From: Chalciporus piperatus
Lineage: Eukaryota; Basidiomycota; Agaricomycetes; Boletales; Boletaceae
Assembly (NCBI GenBank): GCA_038093975.1
Contig: JBBPTG010000274.1
Coordinates: 1 to 30,210 of the forward strand
DNA length: 30,210 nucleotides
Direction of reading: 5' to 3'
Both the position numbers and the translations under genes were made by a program. Positions 29,956 to 30,210 of the stretch are shown one piece after another. Position 1 is the first letter of the stretch. Every line of letters starts with the position of its first letter. The notes beneath the pieces are model-generated. The model had not been told where the DNA came from, searched no databases, and was given only the letters and a program-made list of their open reading frames with translations.

Positions 29956-30210
29956 CAAATCCCGAAACCACCAGACCAGGATGCAGAGGCGGCAGAGCGA
30001 GTTAACAAGGTCGCTGTGTCGCGCGACAACCTAGATGTCGCGAGCAAAACGGTCGACAAGATGTACCGACATGAGGCCCAGGATCCCACCGAACCACCAG
30101 ACGATGTCACCAAGTCGATGATCCCAACGGACGAGCGAAACGTTTGGACCTGCGACAGGTTACTACTGCGAGGCCGGAAGATGACCTATCCATCGTGCTC
30201 GAAGAGCAAG
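29956..30210 (+). CDS. Partial open frame running off the window
   Basis: A plus frame of 85 codons opens after TGA 29953-29955 and is still open at the window end. It reads as acidic/polar helical protein (AERVNKVAVSRDNLDVASK, then HEAQDPTEPPDD). There is no ATG near its beginning, so it would be an internal exon or continue from a start downstream. No domain is recognised. Confidence 0.3.

Overview
The window looks like nuclear DNA of a filamentous basidiomycete, probably an agaricomycete. The genes are cut by many 40-60 nt GT-AG introns. The protein families are typical of that group: multi-intron P450s, a Tri5-like terpene cyclase, a BAHD-type acyltransferase, a BTB fragment and a Plavaka-type transposase remnant. 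The LTR remnants are of fungal type. Genus cannot be decided from the sequence alone.

Positions 1-8.7 kb are repeat-rich and gene-poor. In order they hold: an unrecognised coding fragment (0.6-1.15 kb); a TGGATTACTGGACTAC-like minisatellite with 105-bp higher-order units (1.2-2.2 kb); an inverted-repeat element whose outer arms are unequal arrays of a 20-bp monomer (2.2-4.6 kb); a 33-bp minisatellite (4.88-5.4 kb); a broken CCHC zinc-knuckle reading frame split by a solo LTR with a perfect 5-bp target duplication (5.65-7.03 kb); a second solo LTR abutting a truncated transposase (7.1-8.07 kb); and two tandem 158-bp units carrying hairpins (8.3-8.65 kb).

Positions 9.0-29.2 kb look like a terpenoid secondary-metabolite cluster. 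In order: a Tri5-type sesquiterpene cyclase (+), a P450 (+) with a 285-bp partial duplicate behind it, a BAHD/Tri101-superfamily acyltransferase (+), a broken GT8 glycosyltransferase (+), a BTB fragment (-), uncharacterised coding traces (+), an MFS drug-transporter-like gene (-), a divergent SVOP-like MFS transporter (+), a decayed P450 (+), a P450 (-) and a short-chain dehydrogenase (-). The implied logic is cyclisation of farnesyl diphosphate, oxidation by P450s and SDR, acylation, perhaps glycosylation, and export.

The damage is uneven. The acyltransferase, both transporters and the SDR can be spliced on paper into uninterrupted frames. The cyclase, first P450, GT8 and middle P450 carry stops, splice-donor changes or frame breaks, and the heme loop of the last P450 does not read cleanly. 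The locus may be a cluster losing its core chemistry, or those genes may carry assembly errors. The last 250 bases hold an open frame that runs off the window.
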